This document shows positions 19,511 through 28,706 of a stretch of 64,000 nucleotides of DNA, piece by piece (position 1 is the first letter of the stretch; every line of letters starts with the position of its first letter). Made by a program: the position numbers and the translations under genes. The notes under the pieces are model-generated. The model did not search any database and was not told the DNA's origin. It was given only the letters and a program-made list of their open reading frames with translations. The stretch comes from Chamaesiphon minutus PCC 6605 (GTDB lineage: Bacteria; Cyanobacteriota; Cyanobacteriia; Cyanobacteriales; Chamaesiphonaceae): positions 5,096,886-5,160,885 of the forward strand of contig NC_019697.1 of the NCBI RefSeq assembly GCF_000317145.1. Direction: 5' to 3'.

Positions 19511-20005
19511 AGCCTACGGAGTGGTGATTATCGCAAATGGCTTTTACATCTTACACTTCAAACGGAATTTCGTGGCGATTATTACTGATGTATTTACGAA
19601 TATGGGCTAACTAGTAATATTATGAGAAAGTTTGATGTCTCAAAATTAAAATAGCGTGCTTATGCCCAAATTAGGATTGCTAATTTTGCCGATAATGTTC
19701 TCCGTGTCTGAGTTAGGATTTAGTCGCTTGATAAGTGCCAAGCAGATTCAAACTCCTGAAACCGCACGAACGGTTTATTGCAGTGACTCGTTGGCAATGA
19801 TGCTAGGAACCCGCATCGACACTCTTTACTCAATTTCATTGGCTGTCAAAAAATGCACGATTAGGCGGTATCGTCGCCCGCGCTAAAGCAGCTAATTATA
19901 TTCATTCACTAACCGTTTCTCAATCTCGCCCCGATGACAGAATAGTAGATCTAATTTACTATTACTCAGTCTTATTCAAATTATCTGGAGACTACTATTA
20001 AGCAA
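19511..20005. other. Region between minC and the ABC-2 permease; doubtful small frame
   Basis: About 500 bases. A 76-codon frame at 19656-19886 (MLMPKLGLLILPIMF...) has a hydrophobic start but a basic, unstructured end. Another frame just downstream (WLSKNARLGGIVARAKAANYIH) is in a different phase and lacks a start. This could be a decayed gene or chance; no family is recognised. Confidence 0.25.
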
Positions 20006-20779
20006 ATGAGTTTAATTCGGATTTGGGCTGTAGCTAGCAACGTATTTCGAGAAGTAATGCGCGAGCGGATCTTTTTAACGATTGGCTTCTACGCAATTCT
20101 CATGCTTGCCGCTTGGCAGCTACTACCAGCAATTTCTGGTGCCGCCCAAGATAAAATTCTGACTGATTTTGGAACTGCTAGTTCTAGTTTACTAGGAGTT
20201 GTTATCGCAATTTTTGTCGGTACGAATCTGATTAACAAAGAAATCGAGAAGCGGACTGTCTTCACGATCGTCACCAAACCAATTAGCAGCATTGAATTTA
20301 TTCTCGGCAAACATTTAGGGTTGTCTGCCGTGCTGGCAATTTTAGTAGCGGGAATGACTGCTATTTATTTGTTTGTTCTGAGTCTTTCGCAGATTAATTA
20401 CCAGTTAGTGCCGTTATTGCTCTCTTCACTATTTTTATTTTTAGAACTGTGTTTGATAGCAGCAGCATCGCTATTATTTGGCGTATTTACTAGCTCGATC
20501 TTGGCCATCTTACTCACATTTTCTCTATACATAGTCGGACATTTGAGCGAAGGGATGGTGAAATTGGCAGGTGTGACCAAAAATCCTGGATTTCAACAAT
20601 TAACCGATAACTTATATCTAATCTTACCGGATTTATCGAGACTCGATCTCAAGAATGATGCAGTCTACGGTGTGCTCCCGCCAACGGATATGTTGTTCGT
20701 TAATGCTGGGTATGCCTTAGTATATACAGCCGCATTATTGATTGCTACAACGGTAATTTTTTCGCGCCGACAGTTCTGA
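20006..20779 (+). CDS. ABC-2 type transporter permease
   Basis: The 257-residue protein has an N-terminal cytoplasmic helix (VASNVFREVMRERIF) followed by six hydrophobic segments. NKEIEKRTVFTIVTKPISSIEFILGKHLG is the typical ABC-2 coupling segment. It is probably the membrane half of an exporter whose ATPase lies elsewhere. The long gap upstream and the hairpin downstream make it monocistronic. Substrate unknown. Confidence 0.88.
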   Translation: MSLIRIWAVASNVFREVMRERIFLTIGFYAILMLAAWQLLPAISGAAQDKILTDFGTASSSLLGVVIAIFVGTNLINKEIEKRTVFTIVTKPISSIEFILGKHLGLSAVLAILVAGMTAIYLFVLSLSQINYQLVPLLLSSLFLFLELCLIAAASLLFGVFTSSILAILLTFSLYIVGHLSEGMVKLAGVTKNPGFQQLTDNLYLILPDLSRLDLKNDAVYGVLPPTDMLFVNAGYALVYTAALLIATTVIFSRRQF

Positions 20780-20851
20780 GTATGGAGCGATCGAACTCAA
20801 AATAAATTTTTGTTTCAAGCTGCTCGATTTAAAGATAGTTAAGCGATTGAA

Positions 20852-20894
20852 AATCTCTGGTGTTGATAGTCTCTAAAGACCGCCACCAGAGATT
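20852..20894. terminator. Bidirectional hairpin between convergent genes
   Basis: AATCTCTGGTG (20852-20862) pairs perfectly with CACCAGAGATT (20884-20894), 22-base loop. It lies between the ABC-2 permease stop and the convergent gene's stop. The minus-strand side is followed by TTTC. Confidence 0.6.
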
Positions 20895-20933
20895 CTTAGC
20901 TTGTTACCGAACGTTTTTAAAAACCAGATCGAC

Positions 20934-21398
20934 TTAGAGCTGCTGGTGAGTATAGGCGTGCTGCTTGACATTATCGTCTTTGGTAACTACTCGATCGGCA
21001 TTGAGAATGCGCTTGCGCTCGGTGGAGTAGTTAAAATCAGTATAGGTGTCACCCAGGGCGATAAAAGCTTGGGCTTCTTGACGGCGTTTGTAGGTACGGG
21101 CGGAGGCGATACAGCGGTAGGCAAACTCGCTACCCAATTGACAATCAGCCGGGAAAGTTGCGGGAATTTGGGGGACATCGCCAGCAATGAGCGCGCCCAG
21201 AGTGGTAGCAGCCGCGATTTGGTAAGAGGTGGGAATCCCCTTCATTAAAGCTTCGAGGGCAGAAGAAGGGATGGGTTCGATCGCTTTGACTTGCCGCACG
21301 CCGTCATCATCGCGGAAAAAGCAGGTAGCGACACCAATGACAATATAGTCATCAGCAGTAAGATCGGGAGCGTCAGCGAGCGATGTCAGCGTGGTCAT
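20934..21398 (-). CDS. Conserved cyanobacterial protein of unknown function
   Basis: The 154-residue soluble protein, MTTLTSLADAPDLTADDYIVIGVATCFFRDDDGVRQVK..., has patterns that look conserved: EPIPSSALEALMKGIPTSYQ, and a central segment ending YRCIASARTYKRRQEAQAFIALGDTYTDFNY. I recall similar proteins in other cyanobacteria but cannot name the family. There is no signal peptide or membrane helix. The Tyr- and Arg-rich central segment might bind nucleic acid or pigment; this is speculation. Confidence 0.7.
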   Translation of the reverse strand: MTTLTSLADAPDLTADDYIVIGVATCFFRDDDGVRQVKAIEPIPSSALEALMKGIPTSYQIAAATTLGALIAGDVPQIPATFPADCQLGSEFAYRCIASARTYKRRQEAQAFIALGDTYTDFNYSTERKRILNADRVVTKDDNVKQHAYTHQQL

Positions 21399-21615
21399 AA
21401 TTATTTAATCGATTTAAGATAGCTATTTATATGCCTCGATCGATCCTACCAATTTAACAAGGCTTGGCCGATTCTCGTTAGACTACTTATTATAGTTAGA
21501 AGCAGACCGAAGCCTGTAACTTCTGTAACAATAGTTTCGATCTATATTTTCAAGCAAGCATACCGATCTCGATCGAGTGCGCTATTTAGACCCTACACGC
21601 AATACCGCGCTATTC

Positions 21616-21939
21616 ATGGAAGCTTTTAGCCCTACACCGCCGAGTTGGCGAGAATTAGCCACTCACGCTAACGGATTTTGCTGCCCCACCTGTCATGCTA
21701 GCTCTACTTCTGCTACTGCTGCTTGGATCGATCGTCGTTCCCCAGTATTTATCGAAAATCGCAAGCGCAAGTGGCAAGAATTTTATCTATGTGAATGCGG
21801 TACAGCCTGGTGGGGCTGGAGTGACGATCGCGCACCCAACGAATTTGCCGATCGCCAACCCGCTACCCCCGAAAGTCGCAACCCTTACAATAGTGAAGAT
21901 GGCGATCTCGACTACGATAGCTTTTTTGGCTACTTTTAA
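21616..21939 (+). CDS. Small Cys-rich, probably zinc-binding protein
   Basis: A 107-residue protein with CCPTCHASS (two or three cysteines) near residue 25 and a second pair, CECG, near residue 63, making a likely zinc ribbon. The middle (RKRKWQEFYLCECGTAWWGWSDDRAPNE) is aromatic-rich. The tail is acidic. The start at 21616 (MEAFSPTPPSW) is chosen because the preceding 13 codons from a GTG add nothing recognisable. It lies 19 bases upstream of the DUF1350 gene on the same strand and may be co-transcribed. No function is proposed. Confidence 0.6.
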   Translation: MEAFSPTPPSWRELATHANGFCCPTCHASSTSATAAWIDRRSPVFIENRKRKWQEFYLCECGTAWWGWSDDRAPNEFADRQPATPESRNPYNSEDGDLDYDSFFGYF

Positions 21940-21958
21940 ATCAACAAAAATAACTGTA

Positions 21959-22732
21959 ATGGATTGGCAAGAAATTTCTGGTAATTGGGTATACATTCCT
22001 CGTCAGCCTCGCGCCGTCATTCATTTTTTAGGCGGTGCGTTTGTAGCCGCTGCCCCCCATCTTACCTATCGATTGTTGCTCGAAGATTTAGCCAAGCAAG
22101 GCTATGTAATTATTGCAACGCCGTTTATCAATACTTTCGATCATCGAGCGATCGCTGGCGAAGTCTACAATCGGTTTGAAGATACCTTAGAATTACTCCA
22201 AAAACGTCGCTATTTACCTGCCGATGATTTGTTGCCAGTTTACGGTTTGGGTCACAGTATGGGCTGCAAATTACACTTGTTAATTGGCAGTATGTACGAT
22301 GTCGATCGTGCGGGAAATATGCTGATCTCATTCAATAACTTCTCGGCGCGCGACGCTGTTCCTTTGATGGGACAAATGCCTGTAGAGTTTAATATGGAGT
22401 TTTCGCCCAATCCCCAGGAAACTCTCAAATTAATTGCCGAATATTATGACGTGCAGCAGAATCTGATTGTCAAATTTAGTAATGATACGCTCGATCAATC
22501 ATATACGCTCGGTCAAACCCTGAAGCAGATTTTTCCAGGTCAGATCTCGACATTGACGATTAATGGCAGCCACGTTACTCCCTTGGGACAAGATTTTCAA
22601 TGGCAACTCAATCCCCAAATTTTCACACCGTTTGATGCGATCGGGCAATGGCTCAAACAAGAAGTACACCGCGATTTGCACCAACTCAAGCGCGAAATTT
22701 TGGACTGGTTGGAGCCTGTAGCTAGTAGATAG
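21959..22732 (+). CDS. DUF1350 alpha/beta-hydrolase-like protein
   Basis: From the ATG at 21959 the 257-residue product is MDWQEISGNWVYIPRQPRAVIHFLGGAFVAAAPHLTYR. It matches the DUF1350 family of cyanobacteria and plants. The hydrolase-like elbow reads YGLGHSMGCKLHL, with Ser as the likely nucleophile. A frame extends upstream to 21695, but that part overlaps the preceding gene and is low-complexity. The role is unknown. The 19-base spacing suggests an operon with the Cys-rich gene. Confidence 0.85.
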   Translation: MDWQEISGNWVYIPRQPRAVIHFLGGAFVAAAPHLTYRLLLEDLAKQGYVIIATPFINTFDHRAIAGEVYNRFEDTLELLQKRRYLPADDLLPVYGLGHSMGCKLHLLIGSMYDVDRAGNMLISFNNFSARDAVPLMGQMPVEFNMEFSPNPQETLKLIAEYYDVQQNLIVKFSNDTLDQSYTLGQTLKQIFPGQISTLTINGSHVTPLGQDFQWQLNPQIFTPFDAIGQWLKQEVHRDLHQLKREILDWLEPVASR

Positions 22733-22850
22733 TATTTTGATTACATCCAAATCTCGAAGCAAAAGTCCGCTTGCCAATTGCAGCTAGTCGCGCCAGATCG
22801 ATCGAGGATCTTCTGCTAAGATCGAACAAAATGCTCGTGCGATCTGCTGC

Positions 22851-25574
22851 TTGCCACTAAATCTCGCCTCCTATTTAAAATGTCTGCATCTTAAAACTAA
22901 CCTGTTAATACGGGCGATCTTGTGGTGTGGATCTATCGGTTATTTATGTGCGGTTGAAGCGATTGCCAGTCCGTTGCCAGCGAGTGATGAATCTGCCACA
23001 AGCGACAATTCGAGCGCGAATATCGTCCAAATTAAAGCGATCGTCAATCAGTCACCAGCGCGGCAAATTAGCGTCCAAGGTGAAGTCGATGCACGGCAAC
23101 GACCCGTTAGGATAGAAAGATGGTTGCTACCTTTTGATGCGACGCTCAAACTTTTAAATATTCAGCAACGACAGTTACCTAATGGTGAATTAGAGCTGGC
23201 ATCGCCATACCTTTTAGTGAGATTTAATCCCAGACAATTGCGAGCGCATCCGCAATTAGGCAGAGCGATTAGTATTAGCGATCTCCAAAAATTGCCCGGT
23301 CTGAAAATTAACTTCGACGTTCGACAAAAAGCAGTCAAATTCAGCTACAGTCTGCCCAAAAATCCGCCGCAACCCGTGGCAAAAGCGGCACCTGTAGTTT
23401 TAGATGGATTGGCCGCGATCGACCCGCCTAGGGCCAGTGTTAGTGCGTTGCAACAGCGAATTAATCTCAGCGGCTCGGCGAACAATCAACTCAATACTCA
23501 AGGTGAATTTAAATCAGTCGGTACGATTTGGGGTTCGAGTTGGTATCTGCGCGTCGAGCAGCCCAAGCTGGCTAACTTGTTAACTTGGGGACTTAGCGAC
23601 GCGGTAGTTATCAATCAAAGTCCGAATATCGATTGGATTTCTGGTTCGCAAAGTCCGTTTTGGCGCAGACAGGGCAATCCGTCTGGCACTTATTGGGGCG
23701 TAACGACGATTGTGCGGCAAGATTTTACGCCACCGACATCGCTGTCGGGAGGCAACTTCATACCGAACGAGCGATTACAATCGAGTCGGTTGGGGCGAAC
23801 CGTGGTCGGACAGGCACAGCCAGGAACGGTGGTGCGACTGGTGCGCGGCTTTAATACCAATGTCGTCGGCCAAATTTTGGTAGATAGTTCGGGTGTATTT
23901 CGATTTGAGAATGTGTTGGTGAGCAAGGAGGATGAGTTTGCCAATAGTTATCGACTGTTGTTGTATCCTAACGGCCAATTAACTGCCGATCCGCAAGTGC
24001 GGGATGTAGCTTTTACGACTGTTCCCGGTCAGTTACCCACCGGATCTGGGGCGTGGGTTGCTTCGGCGGGGGTTAATTACAATCGCCAACCCGATCGATT
24101 TCTGGGTAGATTCGACGGCTTGCAGGGTGGGGTAGCTTATCGACGCGGACTGAGCGAATCGATTACTTTAGGCGGTGGGATAATTAGCGATCCGCAGGCG
24201 GTGCGTGGCTTGAGTGAAGTATTTTGGCAGCCGACAGGGGTGCCATTGCAAGCTTCGGTATCGGCGGTTACTGGCGATCGGTGGGATATAGTCAGCAATC
24301 TCAATTATCAGCCAGCACCAAATTTTAATGCCAATTTTAGCAGCGATAAATTTTCTAGTCGGGCAGATCTTAATTGGCTATTATCTCCCAAATTTACAGC
24401 AATTAGTAAATACGATAGTTTGTCGGGGGTGGCGATCGGCGGTAACTATAATTTTAGTGTGGCACCTAATAGTAATAGCAATATTCAGGGCACGCTCGAT
24501 AGTAATTCTTTTATCCGCTGGAGTGCTAGTCACCAACAGAATAATTGGTTGCTGGGTTTGCAAGGCAATGAAATCAGTCTCAACTCCGAAGTCAGCTATC
24601 TGATTTCGGCGGCCAATGGTAGTAGTCACAATCTGGTTGCTAACTATCAAACCACGCGATCGAGTGCGCCGACAACTTTCGGTCAATTACTGTGGCGATA
24701 TCAATCGCCGACACTGCAATCGGAATTAGGTTATGGCTGGAGTGGCTTCGGACGCGGTGCCAATGCTGGTATTGGGATGACTTTATCGCCGGGATTACAA
24801 TTATTGGGTCGCTATCAGGGGATTTCTGCTTTTACCAATCGGGAAAGTTTTTCTCTAGAATTACAATCTACCATCGATTTTCAAGGTGGCAATGTTACCA
24901 ATACGCAAGTTGAAGATCTCCGCACTCGCGGCGGAATTGCGATCCAACCATTTTTAGATCGCAATCGAAATGGCCAACAAGATGCTGGCGAAGAGAGTTT
25001 CTGGCACCCGACGCTGATTACCCTGGATAAAAAACCACTCGATCCCAGTCGCACTACTCAAGCAGCCAATCGAGTAGAAATTCGTACCGCTCCTGGTAGC
25101 TATCGACTCGATCTCGATCCGACGCGTCTGCCTGCTTATTGGCGCAGTTCGCTTGCTGATACGGCTGGCAAACCATCAGACTCGGTGCGGGTGAATGTTG
25201 CTCTGGGTAGTTATACGACTATTTCTATTCCTTTAACCCCGATGTATACGGTGAAAGGGATCGTCTGGGATGCTGCTGGGAAGCCGCTGGCAAATACGCA
25301 GGTAGCAGCTATTCATGTTGCGGGGAAGGAGGATCGGCGCGAGACGATGACTAAATCGGATGGTAGTTATGAATTTACCGATCTGGCTTTAGGTGCGTAT
25401 GAAATTTCTGTTGCGGGACAATCTCAAGCTAGTACGATCGCGATCGCGGTTAGTTCGCCAGTACTGCAACAACTCAATCTTCAGCTAGAGGCAGCGAGTA
25501 ATTTAACGTCTCCAGATCGTTTGACGATCGATAATTACGAACTGATTTTTGTGACCTGTTGGCAGGGATTGTAG
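22851..25574 (+). CDS. Large secreted usher-like outer-surface protein
   Basis: The 907-residue product starts at TTG 22851, the only plausible start that keeps the signal peptide (NLLIRAILWCGSIGYLCAVEAIASPLPA). Residues 60-170 carry a periplasmic-type domain. From about 230 to 690, repeated short strands with alternating polar/hydrophobic residues (PGSGAWVASAGVNYNRQP, GGVAYRRGLSESITLGGGI, RWSASHQQNNWLLGLQGN) look like an outer-membrane beta-barrel of the fimbrial-usher kind. Near 695 is GIAIQPFLDRNRNGQQDAGE, an SdrD_B-like start, and near 800 a carboxypeptidase-regulatory-like (Ig) domain (VKGIVWDAAGKPLANTQV). Usher assignment is by pattern only. The coupled membrane genes downstream of the IS may be partners. 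Confidence 0.7.
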   Translation: MPLNLASYLKCLHLKTNLLIRAILWCGSIGYLCAVEAIASPLPASDESATSDNSSANIVQIKAIVNQSPARQISVQGEVDARQRPVRIERWLLPFDATLKLLNIQQRQLPNGELELASPYLLVRFNPRQLRAHPQLGRAISISDLQKLPGLKINFDVRQKAVKFSYSLPKNPPQPVAKAAPVVLDGLAAIDPPRASVSALQQRINLSGSANNQLNTQGEFKSVGTIWGSSWYLRVEQPKLANLLTWGLSDAVVINQSPNIDWISGSQSPFWRRQGNPSGTYWGVTTIVRQDFTPPTSLSGGNFIPNERLQSSRLGRTVVGQAQPGTVVRLVRGFNTNVVGQILVDSSGVFRFENVLVSKEDEFANSYRLLLYPNGQLTADPQVRDVAFTTVPGQLPTGSGAWVASAGVNYNRQPDRFLGRFDGLQGGVAYRRGLSESITLGGGIISDPQAVRGLSEVFWQPTGVPLQASVSAVTGDRWDIVSNLNYQPAPNFNANFSSDKFSSRADLNWLLSPKFTAISKYDSLSGVAIGGNYNFSVAPNSNSNIQGTLDSNSFIRWSASHQQNNWLLGLQGNEISLNSEVSYLISAANGSSHNLVANYQTTRSSAPTTFGQLLWRYQSPTLQSELGYGWSGFGRGANAGIGMTLSPGLQLLGRYQGISAFTNRESFSLELQSTIDFQGGNVTNTQVEDLRTRGGIAIQPFLDRNRNGQQDAGEESFWHPTLITLDKKPLDPSRTTQAANRVEIRTAPGSYRLDLDPTRLPAYWRSSLADTAGKPSDSVRVNVALGSYTTISIPLTPMYTVKGIVWDAAGKPLANTQVAAIHVAGKEDRRETMTKSDGSYEFTDLALGAYEISVAGQSQASTIAIAVSSPVLQQLNLQLEAASNLTSPDRLTIDNYELIFVTCWQGL

Positions 25575-25655
25575 TAATCTATGGGTAGTTGAGCGCGCTT
25601 CTGTCCGAGATGCCACGCGTTGCCGGAGCCTCGCCGCTAGCGATACGCATTAGTG

Positions 25656-25664
25656 CTTTTAGGC
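25656..25664. repeat. 9-bp target-site duplication, left copy
   Basis: CTTTTAGGC abuts the left inverted repeat of the IS and recurs exactly at 27149-27157 beyond the right end. Confidence 0.9.
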
Positions 25665-27148
25665 CATTCGTGACAAGTTAAGAAAATCAGAGATTTGTCA
25701 AAAGGGTAATAAAAAGATGCCAAACTGTTTCTAGTCAAGAGTTTGAGGGAATAGAGGCCTGATGACCAGCCGCCGAAGAAGTAACCGCGACCACGCCAAA
25801 AAGAACCACCAACCAGGTGTGGAAGATGAGATCATCGCCGCTCAAGTAGAGGCTTTATTGACACCAGCAATTTTCAATCAAAGTCATTACTACCGACAAT
25901 TAGGGCTGAGAAATCGGCTGTTAAATTTACCCTTGATGATGGCAGCAGTGCTGACGCTACTGTGGCGGAATGTGCCAGGAGTCAGAGAACTAAGCCGAAT
26001 GTTAGGGCGAGAAGGATTTTTGTGGTGTGAGCCAACACAAGTAAGTCAACAGGCGATTGCACAAAGATTTCTGACCTTTCCATCTGAGTTATTTGAGAGA
26101 GTGTTTAAGGAATTACTGCCAGAATTTAGAGTGAAGTGGCACCAGAGAAAACAGCGATTGTTGCCACAAAGCATTGAATTTGCTCAAGCAAAATTTGAGC
26201 GGATTTGGGCATGTGATGGCTCCACATTGGAAGCGATATTCAAGAAATTAGATAGCTTATCTGATGTGCCAATCGGACAACTAGCGGGAAAAATGGGAGT
26301 AGTCATAGATTTGGTGACGAGATTGCCGATTGAAATCTGGTTTAGAGAAAATCCCAAAGCTTCAGATGTTAATTTTGAGAAAGATATCCTGAATTTAGTA
26401 ACATCGGGCACTTTATTGCTCTTGGATCGAGGCTTCTATCATTTCCAATTTTGGCAAGAATTAATTAACAGAGATATTCATTTTATTACTCGATTAAAAA
26501 AAGGTGCATCGCTACAGATAGAGCGAGTATTTAGCAATAGTTATAGTATCCGTGACCGAATAGTGCGGATGGGGTCTGGCACCAAAAAGACTCCATATAT
26601 AACTGTAAGATTAGTCGAAATTAAAGTGGGTAAAGTCTGGTATTCTTATCTAACTAGTGTACTCGACCCATTGAATCTTCCTCCCTATGTAGTCGCCGAT
26701 TTGTACGGAAGACGGTGGCGAATTGAAGAGGCTTTTAATACTGTTAAACGATTGCTCGGGTTGAGTTATTTATGGACTGGTTCAGTTAATGGAATTAAAT
26801 TACAGATGTGGGGGACTTGGCTGTTTTATGCAGTTCTAGTCGATTTAGGTGATGCTGTAGCTGATGAATTATCTCTCCCATTCGACCGCATTTCTTTAGA
26901 GATGATTTATCGAGGTCTTTATCACTTTCATGTAGCTCATCATAAAGGTTTAGCTGCCAATCCAGTCACCTATTTTGCTGCCCCAGAGAATCAAGATTTA
27001 GGTATTGTTAAAACTGTTCGTAAACCTAATGTTAAGTTAATTATTGCACCTTTTCCTGATTCTATGAGTCGAACAGACAATTTTTTCTTCGACTCATCGC
27101 CTCAAGCCCGCTTGACAAGTGCGATCGCTTCTTAACTTGTCACTAATG
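25665..27148 (+). mobile_element. IS4-family insertion sequence, intact
   Basis: The element is 1484 bp. The left end reads CATTCGTGACAAGTTAAGAA and the right end, reversed, CATTAGTGACAAGTTAAGAA: 20-bp inverted repeats with one mismatch. A 9-bp duplication, CTTTTAGGC, flanks both sides. It contains one full-length transposase gene. The intact frame and perfect duplication imply a recent insertion. It sits between the usher-like gene and two small membrane-protein genes and interrupts no recognised coding frame. Confidence 0.95.
25762..27135 (+). CDS. IS4-family DDE transposase
   Basis: The 457-residue protein carries the DDE acids: D152 in WACDGSTLE, D222 in LLLDRGFY, and E322. It also has the IS4 signature Y(2)R(3)E(6)K as Y315, R318, E322 and K329 in YGRRWRIEEAFNTVK. 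An N-terminal helical segment (about 25-130) probably binds the ends. Its stop is 13 bases before the right IS end. No frameshift or stop is seen, so it is probably active. Confidence 0.95.
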   Translation: MTSRRRSNRDHAKKNHQPGVEDEIIAAQVEALLTPAIFNQSHYYRQLGLRNRLLNLPLMMAAVLTLLWRNVPGVRELSRMLGREGFLWCEPTQVSQQAIAQRFLTFPSELFERVFKELLPEFRVKWHQRKQRLLPQSIEFAQAKFERIWACDGSTLEAIFKKLDSLSDVPIGQLAGKMGVVIDLVTRLPIEIWFRENPKASDVNFEKDILNLVTSGTLLLLDRGFYHFQFWQELINRDIHFITRLKKGASLQIERVFSNSYSIRDRIVRMGSGTKKTPYITVRLVEIKVGKVWYSYLTSVLDPLNLPPYVVADLYGRRWRIEEAFNTVKRLLGLSYLWTGSVNGIKLQMWGTWLFYAVLVDLGDAVADELSLPFDRISLEMIYRGLYHFHVAHHKGLAANPVTYFAAPENQDLGIVKTVRKPNVKLIIAPFPDSMSRTDNFFFDSSPQARLTSAIAS

Positions 27149-27157
27149 CTTTTAGGC
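27149..27157. repeat. 9-bp target-site duplication, right copy
   Basis: CTTTTAGGC follows the right inverted repeat immediately, matching the left copy exactly. Confidence 0.9.
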
Positions 27158-27267
27158 AGTTATTTGTGGCGACTATTATATAGGCGGCATAAGTTAAGAT
27201 ACCTATTTAATTCCCCATTGCAATCCTCTGTCTTTCAGAGAGAGGTAATTATCAATTATTAAAAAAT

Positions 27268-27810
27268 ATGTCATTCTTGAGACAGCCATTAATTTTGGCA
27301 GATGTGGCTCCAAATGTTGGTTACACCAGAAATTTTGAGTACTGCATCAAAATTACTAACTTAAATAAGTATCCTAACTATCTATTGTTCGCGCAAATTA
27401 GATCGCCGACATCTAAGCCTGGTGCTTATGTGCAAATTCAGGCCGATCGATGTCTGCTGGTTGATGGTTATCGACCGAGCGTGAGTATTGCAGCCATCGC
27501 TAAAAGTAGCGTAAAAAAAAGTGATTTAGCTAAGAATGATTTAGGCACAATTCTCAAAAATAATAAGCTGCAAAAATCATTAATTGCAGGTACTCCGAGT
27601 ATCGATCGACCATTTTCTGTGCCAATTATTAATAATGGTAAGAAGATCGAAGCTAGCTTTGAGATTCAATCGCTCGATCGGCAGGGTTTAAAGTTAGTAA
27701 GAGTGCCAGAATCGACACAAATTCTTAATCTGCTATTGTTCCCGACGATCGGTATTGCAATTTTAGGATGGATTGTATGGAAACGTCAGCACAAAGCAGT
27801 CAATCGATGA
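27268..27810 (+). CDS. Single-pass membrane protein, unknown
   Basis: The 180-residue product has no clear signal peptide. Its body looks beta-rich (YCIKITNLNKYPNYLLFAQIR, AYVQIQADRCLLVDGY) and ends in one C-terminal membrane segment (ILNLLLFPTIGIAILGWIVW) with a basic tail, so the body would sit outside the cytoplasm only if the N-terminus is exported; alternatively it is a tail-anchored cytoplasmic protein. The stop overlaps the next start as ATGA. No family is recognised. It may be a partner of the usher-like protein upstream. Confidence 0.65.
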   Translation: MSFLRQPLILADVAPNVGYTRNFEYCIKITNLNKYPNYLLFAQIRSPTSKPGAYVQIQADRCLLVDGYRPSVSIAAIAKSSVKKSDLAKNDLGTILKNNKLQKSLIAGTPSIDRPFSVPIINNGKKIEASFEIQSLDRQGLKLVRVPESTQILNLLLFPTIGIAILGWIVWKRQHKAVNR

Positions 27811-28706
27811 ATTGGACAATTTGGGGTGGCGCGATTATTTTGGTGAGTGGATTGAGTGCGATCGCTTTTCCATTAACTACTTATGCCGTGACATTAGCTA
27901 CTTTTGGGATCGCACATGTGGCGATTGAATTGAGATATATCGACAGTCAATTTCACGATCGATTAGACTCCAAAATCGAGATTCAGTTAGTTTCATTGCT
28001 ACTGTCGATCGCCATTTTACGTTGTTGTGGGATCTTTAGGACAATCGAGCCAAGTATCGCTCATTTACTCGAACTTGGGTGTGGATTGGGATTGGTATTA
28101 ATTGTTACCCATCAACTGTGGATGAATGATTGGAAGAGAGGCTTAATCGGCATTATGGTTGCTTGCTTGCTAGGAGTTGGAATTGTCCGAGATCCGATTG
28201 TCACTTCGGTCATTTTTGCGATCGTTCACAACCTTACTCCCATCGGATTCATCCTCCAACGTCAAGAATTAAAATCTAAGCGCACGTTGTGGTTGTGTGG
28301 ATTATTATTTGGTTTAATACCACTATTAATTCTGCTCTATCAGTTTTTTCCACTCGTCCATCTACCAGTAGAAACAAATTCAATTTATCTCAGTGCCTTT
28401 ATCGCTCCAGCTTGGCAACAATTGTCGATCGCCTATCCACTTTTTTCCGCAGTCGCTTTTCTTCAGTGTCTGCATTATGCAGTTGTAATTGGTTTGTTTT
28501 CAGGTTGGACGCCCACACAAACCGATTCATTTATCTCGTGGTTAGCTCCTAAATACTTTTACTTATCTGTAGGGATGGTTTCGGTAATTTTTCTAATCGC
28601 GTTTGGGCATTCATTTGTCCTCACTCGTGCCTTTTATGGCGTTGTAGCTAGCATTCATGCTTGGCTGGAGATACCTTTATTAATTATGCTTACTAGTCGA
28701 AAGTAG
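27807..28706 (+). CDS. Polytopic membrane protein, unknown
   Basis: The product has 299 residues from the ATG at 27807, which overlaps the previous stop (ATGA), implying translational coupling. An in-frame ATG at 27768 is possible. It has about eight or nine hydrophobic helices. FGIAHVAIELRYIDSQFHDRL has a conserved-looking His-Glu-Arg-Tyr set near the start, and IVHNLTPIGFILQR is a loop motif. It resembles no transporter I can name. It converges with and overlaps the next gene by 14 bases. Confidence 0.65.
   Translation: MNWTIWGGAIILVSGLSAIAFPLTTYAVTLATFGIAHVAIELRYIDSQFHDRLDSKIEIQLVSLLLSIAILRCCGIFRTIEPSIAHLLELGCGLGLVLIVTHQLWMNDWKRGLIGIMVACLLGVGIVRDPIVTSVIFAIVHNLTPIGFILQRQELKSKRTLWLCGLLFGLIPLLILLYQFFPLVHLPVETNSIYLSAFIAPAWQQLSIAYPLFSAVAFLQCLHYAVVIGLFSGWTPTQTDSFISWLAPKYFYLSVGMVSVIFLIAFGHSFVLTRAFYGVVASIHAWLEIPLLIMLTSRK

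Noticed and set aside
21695-21958. N-terminal extension of the DUF1350 gene
   Set aside because: It overlaps the Cys-rich gene and reads as low-complexity Leu/Thr sequence; the conserved family begins at MDWQEISGNW.
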